Shown one piece after another: positions 25,535-34,549 of a stretch of 64,000 bases of DNA; position 1 is the first letter of the stretch, and each line of letters starts with the position of its first letter. The stretch comes from Dongia sedimenti. Its GTDB lineage: Bacteria > Pseudomonadota > Alphaproteobacteria > Dongiales > Dongiaceae. The notes below the pieces were generated by a model that had not been told where the DNA came from, made no database searches, and worked only from the letters and a program-made list of their open reading frames with translations. The position numbers and the translations under genes were made by a program. The stretch lies in contig JAUYVI010000003.1 of the NCBI GenBank assembly GCA_030715195.1, positions 90,960 to 154,959 on the forward strand. The letters are read 5' to 3'.

Positions 25535-27112
25535 TCACTCCGGCAGTCCGGCTCTGCGCAGACCCTCGGTCAGGACCGCGAGGTTTTGCGGCCTGTGGAA
25601 CAAGAGCCAGGCTTTGATCTTCGAGACGCGGAGCGCGGGATCGAGCCGGAGGACACCCTGCATCGCGTGTTGCGCCTCGTCGGCCCGGCCCGCCAAGGCG
25701 CGGCTCGCGGCCAAGATGCAAACGACGATCAGGAAGCTCGGCAGGCCCCGCAGGGCTCTTTGTGCCCAGGCGGCGGCCTCGTCATAGCGTCCGGCGCAGA
25801 GGTGCGCCAGCGCCGTGCCGCCTTGCATGCGATACATCTCCGGATCGAGCGGGCTCAACCGCATGCCATGCGCCAGTTGCGCAATCGCGACATCGTACTC
25901 GCCGCGCATGATTCTGACGAAGCCGCTGAGAAACCAGGCCGCCGCGAAGTTCTGACTGAGTGCCAGTGCCCGATCGATCACGGCTATCGCGGCGTCGAGA
26001 TCGCCGACGAAATTGGCGAGCGCATGACCGCCGCGCGCCAGAGCGACCGAATCGTCTTTTCCAAGCGCAACAGCGCGACGCGCGAGTTCGGCACCTTCCG
26101 CGTTGTATTCCTCGGAGCTGCGCGCCCAACCATTGAACCTGGACCAGAACAGGCAGGCGGCCGCCAAGGCGTAAGCGGCTGCGAAGTCCGGATCGAGCTC
26201 GATCGCAGTCCGGAACAACGGCAGGGCAGCGGACGTGCCCTCGCGGTTTCCCAGATGAAAGCGCGACATGCCGCGCAAATAATAGTCATAGGCGTCGAGC
26301 TTTTCTGTATGCTTGCGGAGGGCGCGCTCGATCTCCGCCCGCTCCAATTGCGGCACGATCGCGCCGACGACGCTGGAGGTGAATTCATCCTGCAGCGCGA
26401 AGATGTCATCGAGATTGCCCTCGAAGCGTTCCGACCACAGGTTTTCCGCGGTCGCCGCGTCGACCAGCTGTCCGGTGATCCGCACCCGCCTGGCGGCCTT
26501 CCGCAAGCTGCCTTCGAGAATGTAACGGACACCGAGTTCGCGGCCGACCTGCTTCACGTCGACGGCTCGCCCTTTGTAGGCGAAGCTTGAGTTGCGCGCG
26601 ATCACGAAGAGCCATTTCATCCGCGAGAGCGCTGCGGTGATGTCTTCGACGACGCCATCGACGAAATAATCCTGGGCGGGTTCGCCGCTCAAGTTGAGGA
26701 ACGCCAGAACGGCAATCGAGGGGCGGTCCGGGAGCGCGAGCGCGCGATCCGCCGTCGGGCTGTTCGGAGCGGCAGACTCTGGTTCGCGGGCCTCCGTGGG
26801 GCGGATCTCGGTCACCTCGCCCACAAAGCGGAAGCCCTTGCGCGCGACCGTCCGGATCAGCCGCTGCTCCTGCCCGTTGTCGCTGATCGCCTTGCGCGCG
26901 GCATTGATATGACTGGTCAGGGTCGATTCGGAGACGATCCGGCCTTTCCAGACCGCGTCCAACAGTCCGTCCTTGGAGACGACCTGCGCGCGGTTCCCGA
27001 CCAGATGCAGCAGCACGTCGAAGACCTGAGGTCCCACCGAAACAGGTTCCGATCCCCGCTTGAGTTCGCGGCGCTGCGGATCCAGCACAAAGTCTTCAAA
27101 TCGATAGCGCAC
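25535..27112 (-). CDS. OmpR/CadC-type winged-helix regulator with TPR domain, soluble
   Basis: This 525-aa regulator has an N-terminal Trans_reg_C winged helix (FEDFVLDPQRRELKRG ... TLTSHINAARKAISDN ... LIRTVARKGFRFVGEV, residues 1-100). A FlgO/TolB-like segment follows (SIAVLAFLNLSGEPAQDYFV ... LEGSLRKAARRVRITGQL), then TPR repeats from about residue 280. No transmembrane helix is visible, unlike CadC. The start is GTG at 27112 behind AGGGGATCAG. It is divergent from the NmrA-cupin-MBL operon across 190 bp and probably controls it. Confidence 0.85.
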   Translation of the reverse strand: MRYRFEDFVLDPQRRELKRGSEPVSVGPQVFDVLLHLVGNRAQVVSKDGLLDAVWKGRIVSESTLTSHINAARKAISDNGQEQRLIRTVARKGFRFVGEVTEIRPTEAREPESAAPNSPTADRALALPDRPSIAVLAFLNLSGEPAQDYFVDGVVEDITAALSRMKWLFVIARNSSFAYKGRAVDVKQVGRELGVRYILEGSLRKAARRVRITGQLVDAATAENLWSERFEGNLDDIFALQDEFTSSVVGAIVPQLERAEIERALRKHTEKLDAYDYYLRGMSRFHLGNREGTSAALPLFRTAIELDPDFAAAYALAAACLFWSRFNGWARSSEEYNAEGAELARRAVALGKDDSVALARGGHALANFVGDLDAAIAVIDRALALSQNFAAAWFLSGFVRIMRGEYDVAIAQLAHGMRLSPLDPEMYRMQGGTALAHLCAGRYDEAAAWAQRALRGLPSFLIVVCILAASRALAGRADEAQHAMQGVLRLDPALRVSKIKAWLLFHRPQNLAVLTEGLRRAGLPE

Positions 27113-27303
27113 CTGATCCCCTGAGCCTCACCTGTATTCGGAGACCGATAAATGGGCGTTTTCCCTCGGGATTTGGCGTCCTTGGACGAAGAATCAAGGG
27201 AAATTCAAGCATATCACAACCTGGCTGCAAAGCGTTCGGGCCGCGCTTCGGGCAGTCTCTGGTCATCGATTGCAGCCGTTGCGATCGCTTGGCGGAGACC
27301 ATC

Positions 27304-28059
27304 ATGAAGATCGTTGTTATCGGCGGTACCGGCCTCATCGGCACCAAGGTCGTAGGGAACCTGCGCGGCAAGGGCCACGAAGTCGTTCCGGCGTCGCCCA
27401 ATACGGGCGTCAACACCATCACCGGCGAAGGTCTGGCCGAGGCGCTCGTCGGGGCGCAGGTCCTGATCGACCTCGCAAACGCACCGTCCTTCGCCGACGC
27501 CGACGTCATGAACTTCTTCAAGACGGCAGGCGCCAACCTCGCCAAGGCGGCGAAGGTCGCCGGCATACGGCATTACATCGCGCTTTCGGTGGTCGGCAGC
27601 GACCGCCTGCCCGACAGCGGCTATCTGCGCGCCAAGGTCGCGCAGGAAGAGTTGATCAAAGAGTCCGGCATTCCCCACACCATCATCCGTTCGACTCAAT
27701 TCTTCGAGTTCGTCGACGGCATTGCCCACGCCGGGACGCAAGATGGCACGGTTCACCTTTCGCCGGCGCATCTGCAACCGATCGCCGCCGACGATGTCGC
27801 TGCTTTGGTGGCCCGGGTCGCAGTCATGGCGCCCGCGAACGGCATCATCGAGCTGGCCGGGCCGGAGCTCATCGGTCTCGACGATCTGGTCCGCCGGTAT
27901 CTCACGGTGAAGCGCGATGCGCGCAAGGTCGTCACCGATGTCCATGCCCGATACTTCGGCACCGAGCTGAACGACAAATCCCTCACCCCCGGCGACAACC
28001 CGCATCTCGGCCCGACCACCTACCAGGAATGGCTCAACCGCCAGGCCGCGAACGCCTGA
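27304..28059 (+). CDS. NmrA/SDR-type NAD(P)-binding protein
   Basis: This 251-aa atypical short-chain dehydrogenase has the Rossmann motif VVIGGTGLIGTKVV, then FKTAGANLAKAAKVAGIRHY, SVVGSDRLPDSGYLRAKVA and TIIRSTQFFEF. These are features of NmrA/YtfG-like quinone or NADP-sensing proteins. ATG 27304 behind GGAG was preferred to an in-frame TTG at 27289. It heads a three-gene set with a cupin and an MBL hydrolase; proteins of this kind often take part in detoxification or stress responses. Confidence 0.85.
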   Translation: MKIVVIGGTGLIGTKVVGNLRGKGHEVVPASPNTGVNTITGEGLAEALVGAQVLIDLANAPSFADADVMNFFKTAGANLAKAAKVAGIRHYIALSVVGSDRLPDSGYLRAKVAQEELIKESGIPHTIIRSTQFFEFVDGIAHAGTQDGTVHLSPAHLQPIAADDVAALVARVAVMAPANGIIELAGPELIGLDDLVRRYLTVKRDARKVVTDVHARYFGTELNDKSLTPGDNPHLGPTTYQEWLNRQAANA

Positions 28060-28112
28060 AGCGCCAGGGTCCAATTCGGCAAAGCAATCGAACTGCCAAT
28101 AGGAGTCATCAA

Positions 28113-28526
28113 ATGTATCAACGGATTCTCGGTGGGGCCGTGGCGGCGCTGCTCGCCGTCAGCTCCGCCTGGGCACACGATGCCAACAGCGCCAAGGTGA
28201 CGATCGTCTTCGACCGCGTCCTGCCCAACGTTCCCGGCAAGAGCATGAAGGGCGTGCTGGTTGAATACGCCCCGGGCGGAACGTCGCCCGCCCATACCCA
28301 TCCCCGATCAGCCTTCATCTACGCCACGGTCCTGGAAGGCGCGATCCGGAGCCAGGTCAATGACGGGCCGGTGACGGTCTATCGCGCCGGCGAAAGCTTC
28401 GCCGAAATGCCCGGCGACCATCACGCCGTCAGCGCCAATGCCAGCGCCACCGCGCCGGCACGCCTGCTCGCCGTCTTCGTCGTGGATACCGACGAAACCA
28501 ACATCACGATCGACGATCCGCAATAG
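28113..28526 (+). CDS. Secreted cupin-domain protein
   Basis: This 137-aa protein has a signal peptide (MYQRILGGAVAALLAVSSAW) and a single cupin domain. The metal-binding motif 1 is PAHTHPRSAFIYATVLEG, and a second His lies in MPGDHHAVSANA. It is likely periplasmic and may be a dioxygenase, isomerase or sensor-type cupin. AGGAGTCATCAA precedes the start. It lies between the NmrA-like and MBL genes. Confidence 0.85.
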   Translation: MYQRILGGAVAALLAVSSAWAHDANSAKVTIVFDRVLPNVPGKSMKGVLVEYAPGGTSPAHTHPRSAFIYATVLEGAIRSQVNDGPVTVYRAGESFAEMPGDHHAVSANASATAPARLLAVFVVDTDETNITIDDPQ

Positions 28527-28581
28527 ACCACACGGTGAACGATGCCGTGTGCAACGCGGCGCTCAACAACAGGAGACCGAC

Positions 28582-29496
28582 ATGAACCTCTACAACCCTT
28601 CACATGCCACCACCCCGGCGACCGACGAGCTGGTTCCGTCGCGCTACGCGCTCAAGGTCGGCGAAATCGACGTCCTGGTCATCAGCGACGGCATCCTGCC
28701 CTTGCCGACCGAGACCATGACCACCAATGTCGCTCCGGCGGCCCGGGCGGCGTGGTTCGACCATATGTTCCTCGGGCCGGACATGTTCGATTGGCCGCTG
28801 AACGTGGCTGTGGTGCGCAGCGGCGACCGGACCATCCTCATCGACGGCGGGCTGGGCAAGGAGTTTCCCGGCTTCCCGCGGGCCGGGCAGCTGGTCCACC
28901 GGTTGGAGGCCGCCGGTATCGGCCTCGCGTCGGTGACCGACATCGTGATCACCCACATGCATATGGACCATGTCGGCGGACTGATCGGTGACGGTGTAAA
29001 GGAACGGCTGCGTCCGGACGTGCGAATTCATGTGGCGGCGGCGGAAGTCAAGTTCTGGGAGGCGCCCGATTTCTCCCGCACCGTCATGCCAGCGGCGGTG
29101 CCGCCCGTGCTGCGCTCGTGCGCCACGCGCTTCGCGAACGAATACTGTAGCCAGTTGCGGACGTTCGACGAAACGGTTGAGGTGGCGCCGGGTGTCGTCG
29201 TCCGTCGGACCGGCGGTCATACGCCCGGGCACAGCGTGGTGGATCTTGCGTCCGGCGGCGCGCGCCTGACCTTTGCCGGCGACGCGATTTTCCCGGTCGG
29301 TTTCGACCATCCCGACTGGCAGAACGGCTTCGAACACGATCCCGAGGAGGCGGTCCGCGTCCGGGTTCGCCTGCTGCAGGACGTGGCCGCGAGCGGCGCG
29401 CTGCTGGTCGCGACCCACCTGCCGTTCCCATCGGTTTGCCGGGTGGCGATCGACGGCGACGCCTTTCGCTGCGTGCCCGTCATCTGGGATTTCTGA
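28582..29496 (+). CDS. Metallo-beta-lactamase-fold hydrolase
   Basis: This is a 304-aa MBL-fold enzyme. The dinuclear metal motif is THMHMDHVGG, with further ligands in GGHTPGHSVVDL, FAGDAIF and a final His in ATHLPFP. No signal peptide is visible. The sequence resembles the quorum-lactonase/AttM-like broad group, but the substrate is unknown. It is the last gene of the operon, followed 40 bp later by a strong hairpin. Confidence 0.85.
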   Translation: MNLYNPSHATTPATDELVPSRYALKVGEIDVLVISDGILPLPTETMTTNVAPAARAAWFDHMFLGPDMFDWPLNVAVVRSGDRTILIDGGLGKEFPGFPRAGQLVHRLEAAGIGLASVTDIVITHMHMDHVGGLIGDGVKERLRPDVRIHVAAAEVKFWEAPDFSRTVMPAAVPPVLRSCATRFANEYCSQLRTFDETVEVAPGVVVRRTGGHTPGHSVVDLASGGARLTFAGDAIFPVGFDHPDWQNGFEHDPEEAVRVRVRLLQDVAASGALLVATHLPFPSVCRVAIDGDAFRCVPVIWDF

Positions 29497-29536
29497 TCAC
29501 GCGCGGAGCAGACCGGGCTAAGGCGCTGACGTGAAG

Positions 29537-29567
29537 GAAAGCCCGGGAGGAGGACTCCCGGGCTTTC
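29537..29567. terminator. Hairpin terminator after the MBL gene
   Basis: A perfect 13-bp stem (GAAAGCCCGGGAG and its complement) closes a 5-nt GAGGA loop 40 bp after the MBL stop codon. It lacks a long T-run but is the strongest hairpin in this area, and it separates the operon from the DUF2280 leader. Confidence 0.8.
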
Positions 29568-29626
29568 GAACGTTTCTGCGCCGCGCAGTGTAAAGCCGTT
29601 CAGTCGGCGCCAGCTCCACTTTATTC

Positions 29627-29655
29627 TTGCGCGGGAACAAAAAGAGAACTATACT
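29627..29655 (+). promoter_or_regulatory. Promoter of the repeat-bearing leader and DUF2280 gene A
   Basis: TTGCGC and TATACT are separated by exactly 17 bp (-35 at 29627-29632, -10 at 29650-29655), within a locally AT-rich stretch. Transcription would start near 29662, leaving an untranslated leader of about 470 nt before DUF2280 gene A. The DUF2280 paralogue has the same arrangement. Confidence 0.6.
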
Positions 29656-29789
29656 CTTTATCGGTAGGGCTGCGATTGCCCACTGCGGTCTTACACAACA
29701 TCCTCACCACCACCACGCCGTTGCGTCAGCAATCTCGACAGCGAGCGCTCCCGTGCGCGTCGCCCGCGCGAGGCTTGAGAACCGCACCG

Positions 29790-30092
29790 CGTTGACCGGA
29801 CGTTGACGAGATGAAAATCGCCTTCCTGCAGCGTCGCCCGAGCATCGACAAGCGAAGCCCGCATGCTTCCGACCCAGACGGACAGACGGGCTGGAGGGTC
29901 GTGGCGCAAGCACCCGACGTTGACCGGACGTTGACCAGATGGAAATTGCATCCTTCGGTGCAGCCGGGGCATCCAGGCGCACAGATTGGCATTGCGCGGG
30001 CGATCCGCGCCGACGCGTCTGCGTTGCGTGCCTTGTCCGCGCGAGCATTCCCAAGCACCCAACGTTGACCGGACGTTGACCAGATAAGATTT
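29790..30092 (+). repeat. Three dispersed direct repeats in the DUF2280 A leader
   Basis: The core CGTTGACCGGACGTTGAC occurs at 29790, 29918 and 30063, spaced 128 and 145 bp. Copies 2 and 3 are alike over about 41 bp, beginning CAAGCACCC. Each core is itself a double CGTTGAC with an 11-bp step, one helical turn. After copies 1 and 2 the similarity continues weakly (AAAT-GC ... GCAGC ... GCATC). No protein-coding gene is supported in 29497-30135. The minus strand reads as repeated LVNVRST/GQRPVNVG peptides, which I take as a by-product of the repeats. Confidence 0.8.
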
Positions 30093-30135
30093 GCGGCACC
30101 CGCCGCAGTGCGAACACGGAAAGGATGAAACCGGC

Positions 30136-30582
30136 ATGTTCAAAGCGCCGAACGATCGCAATGTGGAAGAGCAATCTCGGACGATTCTCACCGACGAGAT
30201 CAAGCAGTTCATCGTCAGGGGTCTGGCGCGCTATGAAACGCCTTCCCAAGTGGCCGAGACCGTGCAAGCGACCTTCGGCGTCACAGTCAGCCGCCAGCAG
30301 GTCTACCGCTATGACCCCGCCTGTTCCCAGCCCCCGGCGCAACGCTGGCGCGATCTCCACGCCGTTGCGCGCGGGAAGTTTCTCGCGGAAATCGCCGAGA
30401 TCGGCGTCGCGCATAGGGCTGTGCGCCTGCGGAGGCTCGATGACTATGTCAATCGTGCCGACGAGAACGACGATGTCCGGCTGGTCGTCAAGCTCCTGGA
30501 ACAAGCCGCCAAGGAATGCGGCGGTGTTTACGAGAACCGGAAGAACCCGCTGTCCCGGGCGGTTCTGCCGCAGGATGGGTGA
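30136..30582 (+). CDS. DUF2280 protein A (terminase small-subunit-like)
   Basis: This 148-aa protein matches DUF2280 throughout: LTDEIKQFIVRGLARYETPS, then a predicted HTH (QVAETVQATFGVTVSRQQVY), then AEIGVAHRAVRLRRLDDYV and AAKECGGVYENRK. The family is known mainly from phages and prophages, resembling terminase small subunits, but no phage gene accompanies it. A second copy (57187-57906) is closely similar over the shared 120 residues. Its last repeat ends only about 45 bp before the ATG. AAGGA is the likely ribosome site. Function is unknown. Confidence 0.8.
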   Translation: MFKAPNDRNVEEQSRTILTDEIKQFIVRGLARYETPSQVAETVQATFGVTVSRQQVYRYDPACSQPPAQRWRDLHAVARGKFLAEIAEIGVAHRAVRLRRLDDYVNRADENDDVRLVVKLLEQAAKECGGVYENRKNPLSRAVLPQDG

Positions 30583-30670
30583 TCCGGCAGCTTAGCCTGC
30601 GGCGCGCGCTTTGCTCGAGCTGGCCGAACGGCTAGTGTGCCTGCCTCATTGGCCCAGTCCAGAGTCCATC

Positions 30671-32701
30671 ATGAATATCGTCACCCGCTTCTCGAACTCC
30701 GTCCGCCGGGTCGAGCATTTCTGGATTACCTTGAAGGATGGGGTGCGCCTCTCGGCCCGCATGTGGCTGCCGGAGGATGCCGAGTCCAATCCCGTGCCCG
30801 CGATCCTGGAATACATCCCCTATCGCAAGCGCGACGGCACCCGCGGCCGCGACGAGCCGATGCATCACTATTTCGCCGGCCACGGCTATGCGGCGATCCG
30901 GGTCGATCTGCGTGGCACCGGTGAATCCGACGGCCTGCTCGACGACGAGTATACCCAGCAGGAGCTGGACGACGGCTGCGAAGTGATCGACTGGATCGCG
31001 TCGCAGGACTGGTGCGACGGCAATGTCGGCATGATGGGCAAGAGCTGGGGCGGCTTCAACTGCCTGCAGGTCGCAGCACTCCGGCCGCCGGCACTGAAGG
31101 CCGTGCTCTCGGTCTGCTCGACCGACGATCGCTATGCCGACGATATCCATTGGATGGGCGGCTGCTTGCTCAACGACAATCTCTGGTGGGGCGCGATCAT
31201 GCTGGCCTATCAGGCGCGGCCGGCCGATCCGGAGCTGTTCGGCGAAGGCTGGCGCGAGAACTGGAAGCAGCGCCTCCAGCACATGCCGTTCTGGCCGGCG
31301 CTCTGGCTGAAGCAGCAGCGCCGCGGCGCCTATTGGAAGCACGGCTCGATCTGCGAGGATTACGCGGATGTGCAGGTTCCGGTCTTCCTGATCGGCGGCT
31401 GGGCGGATGCCTATACCAACGCCATCCCGCGCATGCTCGAGCACCTGAAGGTGCCGCGAAAAGCCGTGATCGGCCCCTGGGCCCATGTCTATCCGCAGGA
31501 CGGCACGCCGACACCGGCGATCGGCTTCCTGCAGGAGGCGGTGAAGTGGTGGGACCGCTGGCTGAAGAACGAGGCCAACGGCGTCGAGCGGGAGCCGATG
31601 CTGCGCGCCTGGGTCGAGGATTGGACGCCGCCCGTGGGCACGCGAACCCAATCGCCGGGCCGTTGGGTGGCGGAGGAGTCCTGGCCGAGCGCGAACATCG
31701 CCCAGAAGGCCTGGTATCTGAACGCCGATGGATGCCTGTCGACCGGCGCCGGGGCGGTGCGGGATCTCAATATCCAGTCGCCGCTGCAGGTCGGCCAGGC
31801 CGGCGGCGAGTGGATGGGCGCCGGCTGCCCGGGCGAGCGCCCGACCGACCAGCGCGTCGATGATGCCTTGTCATTGACCTTCGACACGCCGCCGCTGCCG
31901 AGCCCGCTGGAGATTCTCGGCGCGCCGGAGCTCGACCTCTGGATCGCTTCCGACAAACCCATCGCGCAGGTCGGCGTGCGATTGATCGATCTCGCCCCGG
32001 ACGGCGCCGCCTTGCGCGTCAGCTATCAGGTCTTGAACCTGACGCACCGCGACAGCCATGCCGAGCCGACGCCGCTCGAACCCGGCAAGCGCTACCGCGT
32101 GAAGGTGAAGCTGAACGATTGCGGGCATCGCTTTGCGCTGGGTCATCGCATCCGGGTCTCGATCTCCAGCGGCTATTGGCCGATGGTCTGGCCGGCGCCG
32201 GAATGGGCGACGCTCAAGATCGGCGCGGGCGAGAGCCGGCTTCTTCTGCCGGTGCGGGGCGCCCGGCCGGATGACAGCAAGAACCCCTTCGCCGCTCCGG
32301 AAACCGCGCCGCCGGCACCGGCGACGAAGCTCAGCGACGGCAGAGTCGAACGACTCTCCGCTTACGACGCCGTCAACGATCGCGCGATCTATATCACCGA
32401 TGCGGATGGCGGCGTGTTCGGCGAGGGCATGGTCCGCTTCGATGAGATCGGCACGAGCCAGGACCATCAGCTCAAGCGCCAGCTCACGATCTCTCCGTCC
32501 GATCCCGGCAGCGCAGCCTATGCCTTGACCGAGCGCTATTTCCTGAAGCGCGAAGGTTGGGACATCCGCGCCGACATCACCTGCGGCATGAGCTCGACCA
32601 AGGACACCTTCACGATCTGGGGTGTGCTCGAGGCCTTTGAGAACGGCCAGAGCGTGGTGAAGCGGGAATGGCGCGAGGACGTGCCACGCGATCTGGTGTG
32701 A
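30671..32701 (+). CDS. CocE/NonD-family serine hydrolase (S15-type)
   Basis: This 676-aa alpha/beta hydrolase belongs to the CocE/glutaryl-7-ACA acylase/X-Pro dipeptidyl-peptidase group. The nucleophile is Ser in GKSWGGFNCLQ, the acid is Asp in GGWADAYTN, and His is in IGPWAHVYP. A C-terminal jelly-roll domain (XPP_PepX_C) follows from about residue 340. No signal peptide is seen. It may hydrolyse esters, amides or peptides; the natural substrate is unknown. It begins 88 bp after DUF2280 A, with no hairpin between, so read-through is possible. Confidence 0.88.
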   Translation: MNIVTRFSNSVRRVEHFWITLKDGVRLSARMWLPEDAESNPVPAILEYIPYRKRDGTRGRDEPMHHYFAGHGYAAIRVDLRGTGESDGLLDDEYTQQELDDGCEVIDWIASQDWCDGNVGMMGKSWGGFNCLQVAALRPPALKAVLSVCSTDDRYADDIHWMGGCLLNDNLWWGAIMLAYQARPADPELFGEGWRENWKQRLQHMPFWPALWLKQQRRGAYWKHGSICEDYADVQVPVFLIGGWADAYTNAIPRMLEHLKVPRKAVIGPWAHVYPQDGTPTPAIGFLQEAVKWWDRWLKNEANGVEREPMLRAWVEDWTPPVGTRTQSPGRWVAEESWPSANIAQKAWYLNADGCLSTGAGAVRDLNIQSPLQVGQAGGEWMGAGCPGERPTDQRVDDALSLTFDTPPLPSPLEILGAPELDLWIASDKPIAQVGVRLIDLAPDGAALRVSYQVLNLTHRDSHAEPTPLEPGKRYRVKVKLNDCGHRFALGHRIRVSISSGYWPMVWPAPEWATLKIGAGESRLLLPVRGARPDDSKNPFAAPETAPPAPATKLSDGRVERLSAYDAVNDRAIYITDADGGVFGEGMVRFDEIGTSQDHQLKRQLTISPSDPGSAAYALTERYFLKREGWDIRADITCGMSSTKDTFTIWGVLEAFENGQSVVKREWREDVPRDLV

Positions 32702-32809
32702 AATAGCGGGGCGGCGTTCCGAGCCGACATCCTTCCGAGCCACCCGGGAACGTTCACCGTGAGCGCCGGTTGATGGCCTGAATCCGATTCAGGACTTCGG
32801 GAGGTCGCG

Positions 32810-33307
32810 ATGGACCGTCGAGCCACCTATCCGGGCGAACGCATGATCGTCTTGGCCGAGCAGCGCCGCGAGTGGCGCGCCGGTCTTTCCGCGATGGTCG
32901 TGGTTCTCGGGGCAACCATCGGCAGCTGGCTGGCGCTTTCGGCCCCGCCGGATCCGTCGCGGCTGAACTTGATTCCCGCGGCAGAGGCGGCGTCGCTGTT
33001 CGCCGAGCAGCCGGGTACGCTGCATCGGCTGAACCGGGCCGGTCCGGTCCAGGAAGCACAGGCCACCACCACGCCGGAGCAGCAGCCCGGCGGTACGGGC
33101 GAGCCGATGCAAACCAGCGCGCCGCTGACCCACGACGATCTCGTCAGGGTCCAGGCAAGGCTGAAGGCGCTGGGCTACGACCCGGGCACCGCCGACGGTC
33201 GCGCGGACCAGCGCACGCTGGAAGCCCTGAACGAGTACCGCAAGTCGCTCGGCCTGCAGCCGACCCAGTCGGTCGATCGTCAGGCCGTCGCGCCGCTCAC
33301 CCCCTAA
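32810..33307 (+). CDS. Membrane-anchored protein with peptidoglycan-binding-like domain
   Basis: This 165-aa protein has one N-terminal transmembrane helix (LSAMVVVLGATIGSWLALSA) and a C-terminal PG_binding_1-type helical module (LVRVQARLKALGYDPGTADG and LEALNEYRKSLGLQP). The two are joined by a Pro/Thr/Gln-rich linker. The layout suggests a periplasmic domain tethered to the inner membrane that touches the cell wall. GGGAGGTCGCG precedes the ATG. Confidence 0.75.
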   Translation: MDRRATYPGERMIVLAEQRREWRAGLSAMVVVLGATIGSWLALSAPPDPSRLNLIPAAEAASLFAEQPGTLHRLNRAGPVQEAQATTTPEQQPGGTGEPMQTSAPLTHDDLVRVQARLKALGYDPGTADGRADQRTLEALNEYRKSLGLQPTQSVDRQAVAPLTP

Positions 33308-33341
33308 GCTCGAACAGTTCACCGAAGAGGAGCCCGCCCAG

Positions 33342-33500
33342 ATGATGGGCCATATGTACATCGTCCAGCCGCTGATCGCGTTGATCGCGGGTATTCTGAT
33401 CCTGATTGTCCCGCGCATTCTGAACTATGTCGTGGCGCTCTATCTGATCCTCATCGGCGTCGTCGGCCTGTTCGGCGCCTTCACCATCCCCGGATCCTAA
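33342..33500 (+). CDS. DUF3096 small membrane protein
   Basis: This 52-aa protein begins MMGHMYIVQPLIALIAG and consists of two hydrophobic helices separated by PRILNYVVA, the DUF3096 pattern. Function is unknown. AGAGGAG precedes the start by about 11 bp. Its stop codon overlaps that of the convergent aldo/keto reductase by 3 bases. It is too short for most gene finders' length limits. Confidence 0.8.
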   Translation: MMGHMYIVQPLIALIAGILILIVPRILNYVVALYLILIGVVGLFGAFTIPGS

Positions 33501-34447
33501 TACGCACTCGCCGCGTTCAGCGCCTCGACCTGCGCTGAGGACAGCTTCAGTCGCATCGCCTTGATCAGGTCGTGGCTCTGCTCGATCCTGGTCGCGCTGA
33601 CGATCGGCGCGGTCACGCTGGGCCGGGCGATCAACCAGGCGACGGCGACCTGAGCCTGTGTCGCCTTGGTTTCGGCCGCGACCTGGTCCAGCGCCTTCAG
33701 AATCCGGAAACCGCGTTCGTTCAGATACTGGCCGATATCCTCGCCGCGCGGGCTCTTGGCCAGATCCGCTTCGGACCGGTACTTGCCGGTCAGAAATCCG
33801 CTGGCCAGCCCGAAATAGCCGATGACGCCGATCTTTTCCTTCTGACAGAGCGGCTCCAATTCCTTCTCGTAGCCCGCGCGCTCATAGAGATTGTATTCCG
33901 GCTGCAGGCTCTCATAGCGCGGCAGCCCGTTCTTCGCGCTGATCGCCAGGGCCGAGGCGAGACGCTCGGCCGTGAAATTGGAGGCGCCGATCGCGCGCAC
34001 CTTGCCGGCCTTCACCAGCTTGCCATAGGCCTCCAGCGTTTCTTCCTGCGGCGTATCCAGGTCGTCGCGATGCGACTGGTAGAGGTCGATGGTGTCGGTC
34101 TGCAGGCGCTTCAGGGAGTCTTCGACCGCTTGGGCGATGTAACCGGCCTTCAGCCCCTTGCGGCCATTGCCCATGTCGGAGCCGACCTTGGTCGCGATGA
34201 TCACCTTGTCGCGGTTGCCGCGGGTCTTCAGCCATTTGCCGAGCACGGTCTCGGATTCGCCGCCTTTGTGGCCCGGGACCCAGGTCGAATAGACATCGGC
34301 CGTGTCGATGAAATTGCCGCCGGCCGTGGTGAAGTCGTCCAGCACGGCGAAGGAGGCCTTCTCGTCGGCGGTCCAGCCGAAGACGTTGCCGCCGAGGCAG
34401 ACCGGCGAAACCTTGAGGCCGCTGCGGCCCAGCTCGCGCAATTCCAT
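33497..34447 (-). CDS. Aldo/keto reductase
   Basis: This 316-aa NADP-dependent oxidoreductase has a TIM barrel. The catalytic tetrad is visible: Asp and Tyr in FIDTADVYSTW, Lys in IIATKVGSDM and His in DLYQSHRDD. The start MELRELGRSGLKVSPVCLGG is typical of the family. It probably reduces aldehydes or ketones; the substrate is unknown. It is divergent from the FAD monooxygenase, about 100 bp apart. Confidence 0.9.
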   Translation of the reverse strand: MELRELGRSGLKVSPVCLGGNVFGWTADEKASFAVLDDFTTAGGNFIDTADVYSTWVPGHKGGESETVLGKWLKTRGNRDKVIIATKVGSDMGNGRKGLKAGYIAQAVEDSLKRLQTDTIDLYQSHRDDLDTPQEETLEAYGKLVKAGKVRAIGASNFTAERLASALAISAKNGLPRYESLQPEYNLYERAGYEKELEPLCQKEKIGVIGYFGLASGFLTGKYRSEADLAKSPRGEDIGQYLNERGFRILKALDQVAAETKATQAQVAVAWLIARPSVTAPIVSATRIEQSHDLIKAMRLKLSSAQVEALNAASAY

Positions 34448-34549
34448 TTGGGGATCCTTGGTTCGAAGGGGAGGGAAGAGCAGCAGGCGGAGAGGATCCG
34501 GTCAAGAGCGCTTCGCGGAACCACTCGGCGACCGCGCTGTTCAACCGGG

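Noticed and set aside
29790-30092. CRISPR array from the three repeats
   Set aside because: Only three copies, gaps of about 90-110 bp with uneven length, repeat ends not sharp, and no cas gene in the window.
29691-30504. Minus-strand genes of 173 and 266 codons across the DUF2280 A leader
   Set aside because: Their peptides are just translations of the DNA repeats and of the antisense of DUF2280 A; no ribosome site or family match.
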